DNA of 6,181 nt from Bacillota bacterium (lineage in GTDB: Bacteria > Bacillota > Clostridia > Christensenellales > Aristaeellaceae): NCBI GenBank assembly GCA_023404715.1, contig JAEYAR010000119.1, positions 1 through 6,181 of the forward strand, read 5' to 3'. A model generated the notes under the pieces. That model had not been told where the DNA came from. It ran no database searches and worked only from the letters and a program-made list of their open reading frames with translations. This document shows, in pieces, positions 6,042 to 6,181 of the stretch. A program made the translations under genes and the position numbers. Positions within the stretch are counted from its first letter, which is position 1. Each line of letters begins with the position of its first letter.

Positions 6042-6112
6042 AAAGCCGAGACGCAAGGCCAATGAGCCGCAGAGCGCCGCGAAGCGATAAGGGAGGCCGA
6101 ACGGCCGACTAG

Positions 6113-6142
6113 CGACGCGCGATTTGGAAAATCGCCGACGCG
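6113..6142. repeat. Hairpin flanked by 7-bp direct repeats
   Basis: GCGATTT (6119-6125) pairs with AAATCGC (6129-6135) around a three-base loop. The stem is bracketed by two copies of CGACGCG (6113-6119 and 6136-6142). The arrangement is seen directly; a biological role is not established. Confidence 0.5.
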
Positions 6143-6144
6143 TA

Positions 6145-6167
6145 CCCCGCGCGCTACGGGCGCGGGG
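6145..6167. other. GC-only stem-loop near the window end
   Basis: CCCCGCGC (6145-6152) pairs with GCGCGGGG (6160-6167) over 8 bp with a seven-base loop. The following sequence (CGAAGGGCGACAAC) has no T-run, so it is not an obvious terminator on the plus strand. Confidence 0.5.
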
Positions 6168-6181
6168 CGAAGGGCGACAAC

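Larger units (their letters stand above)
5785..6181. other. Gene-free, hairpin-rich region
   Basis: No reading frame here has a convincing start site, ribosome binding site or recognisable protein motif; the short open frames present look like GC-rich chance frames. Instead the stretch holds at least five perfect or near-perfect stem-loops (5843-5880, 5934-5985, 6027-6041, 6119-6135, 6145-6167) plus a possible long-range helix. It could be a structured RNA gene, a family of intergenic repeats, or the start of another unit beyond the window. I recognise no tRNA, tmRNA, RNase P RNA or SRP RNA signature. Confidence 0.6.

Noticed and set aside
5754..6090. Short overlapping frames on both strands (102 and 68 codons)
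   Set aside because: They overlap the operon promoter or the hairpins, have no good ribosome sites and give Arg/Pro-rich products without motifs.
5843..6181. CRISPR array, tRNA, tmRNA, RNase P RNA, SRP RNA or insertion-sequence end
   Set aside because: There are no regularly spaced repeats, cloverleaf, diagnostic conserved core sequences or transposase remnants. The inverted repeats differ from each other in sequence.

Overview
The window reads as chromosomal DNA from a high-GC, Gram-positive-type anaerobe, most likely a gut Clostridia-like Firmicute. The evidence is strong purine-rich Shine-Dalgarno sites, sigma70/sigmaA-type promoters confined to short AT-rich gaps, an intrinsic terminator with a T-tract, and the protein families present: a secreted FMN-plus-FAD reductase without heme, and a membrane protein resembling DUF6056. 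The taxonomic call is inference. No marker gene such as 16S rRNA is present.

Layout. On the minus strand, 1-1255 is the N-terminal 418 residues of a DEAD-box RNA helicase whose 3' end runs off the window; it probably starts at TTG. An AT-rich divergent promoter region follows (1256-1442). On the plus strand, 1443-3326 is a complete secreted flavoprotein reductase: signal peptide, FMN-binding domain with an SGAT flavinylation motif, and a fumarate-reductase/urocanate-reductase-like FAD domain. It is monocistronic, followed by a GC hairpin and then a clear intrinsic terminator. Converging on it from the minus strand is a two-gene operon. Its first gene is a polytopic membrane protein (4240-5712, preceded by a good promoter). 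Its second, 25 bases downstream, is a maltose/galactoside-type O-acetyltransferase (3561-4214). The last 400 bases (about 5785-6181) contain no convincing gene but are dense in inverted repeats.

How the genes work together. The helicase is housekeeping RNA remodelling and is not obviously tied to its neighbours. The flavoprotein is probably an extracytoplasmic terminal reductase for anaerobic respiration. The catalytic Arg and His positions are kept, but the positions that read fumarate in the classical enzyme differ, so its acceptor is probably something else. No flavin transferase (ApbE) or electron-donor module is in the window. The membrane protein and acetyltransferase are likely co-transcribed and may act on a cell-surface glycan or lipid-linked sugar; that link rests on operon context only.

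Most likely new biology: the altered substrate pocket of the reductase, the membrane protein plus acetyltransferase pair, and the hairpin-rich gene-free tail, which could be a structured RNA or an intergenic repeat.
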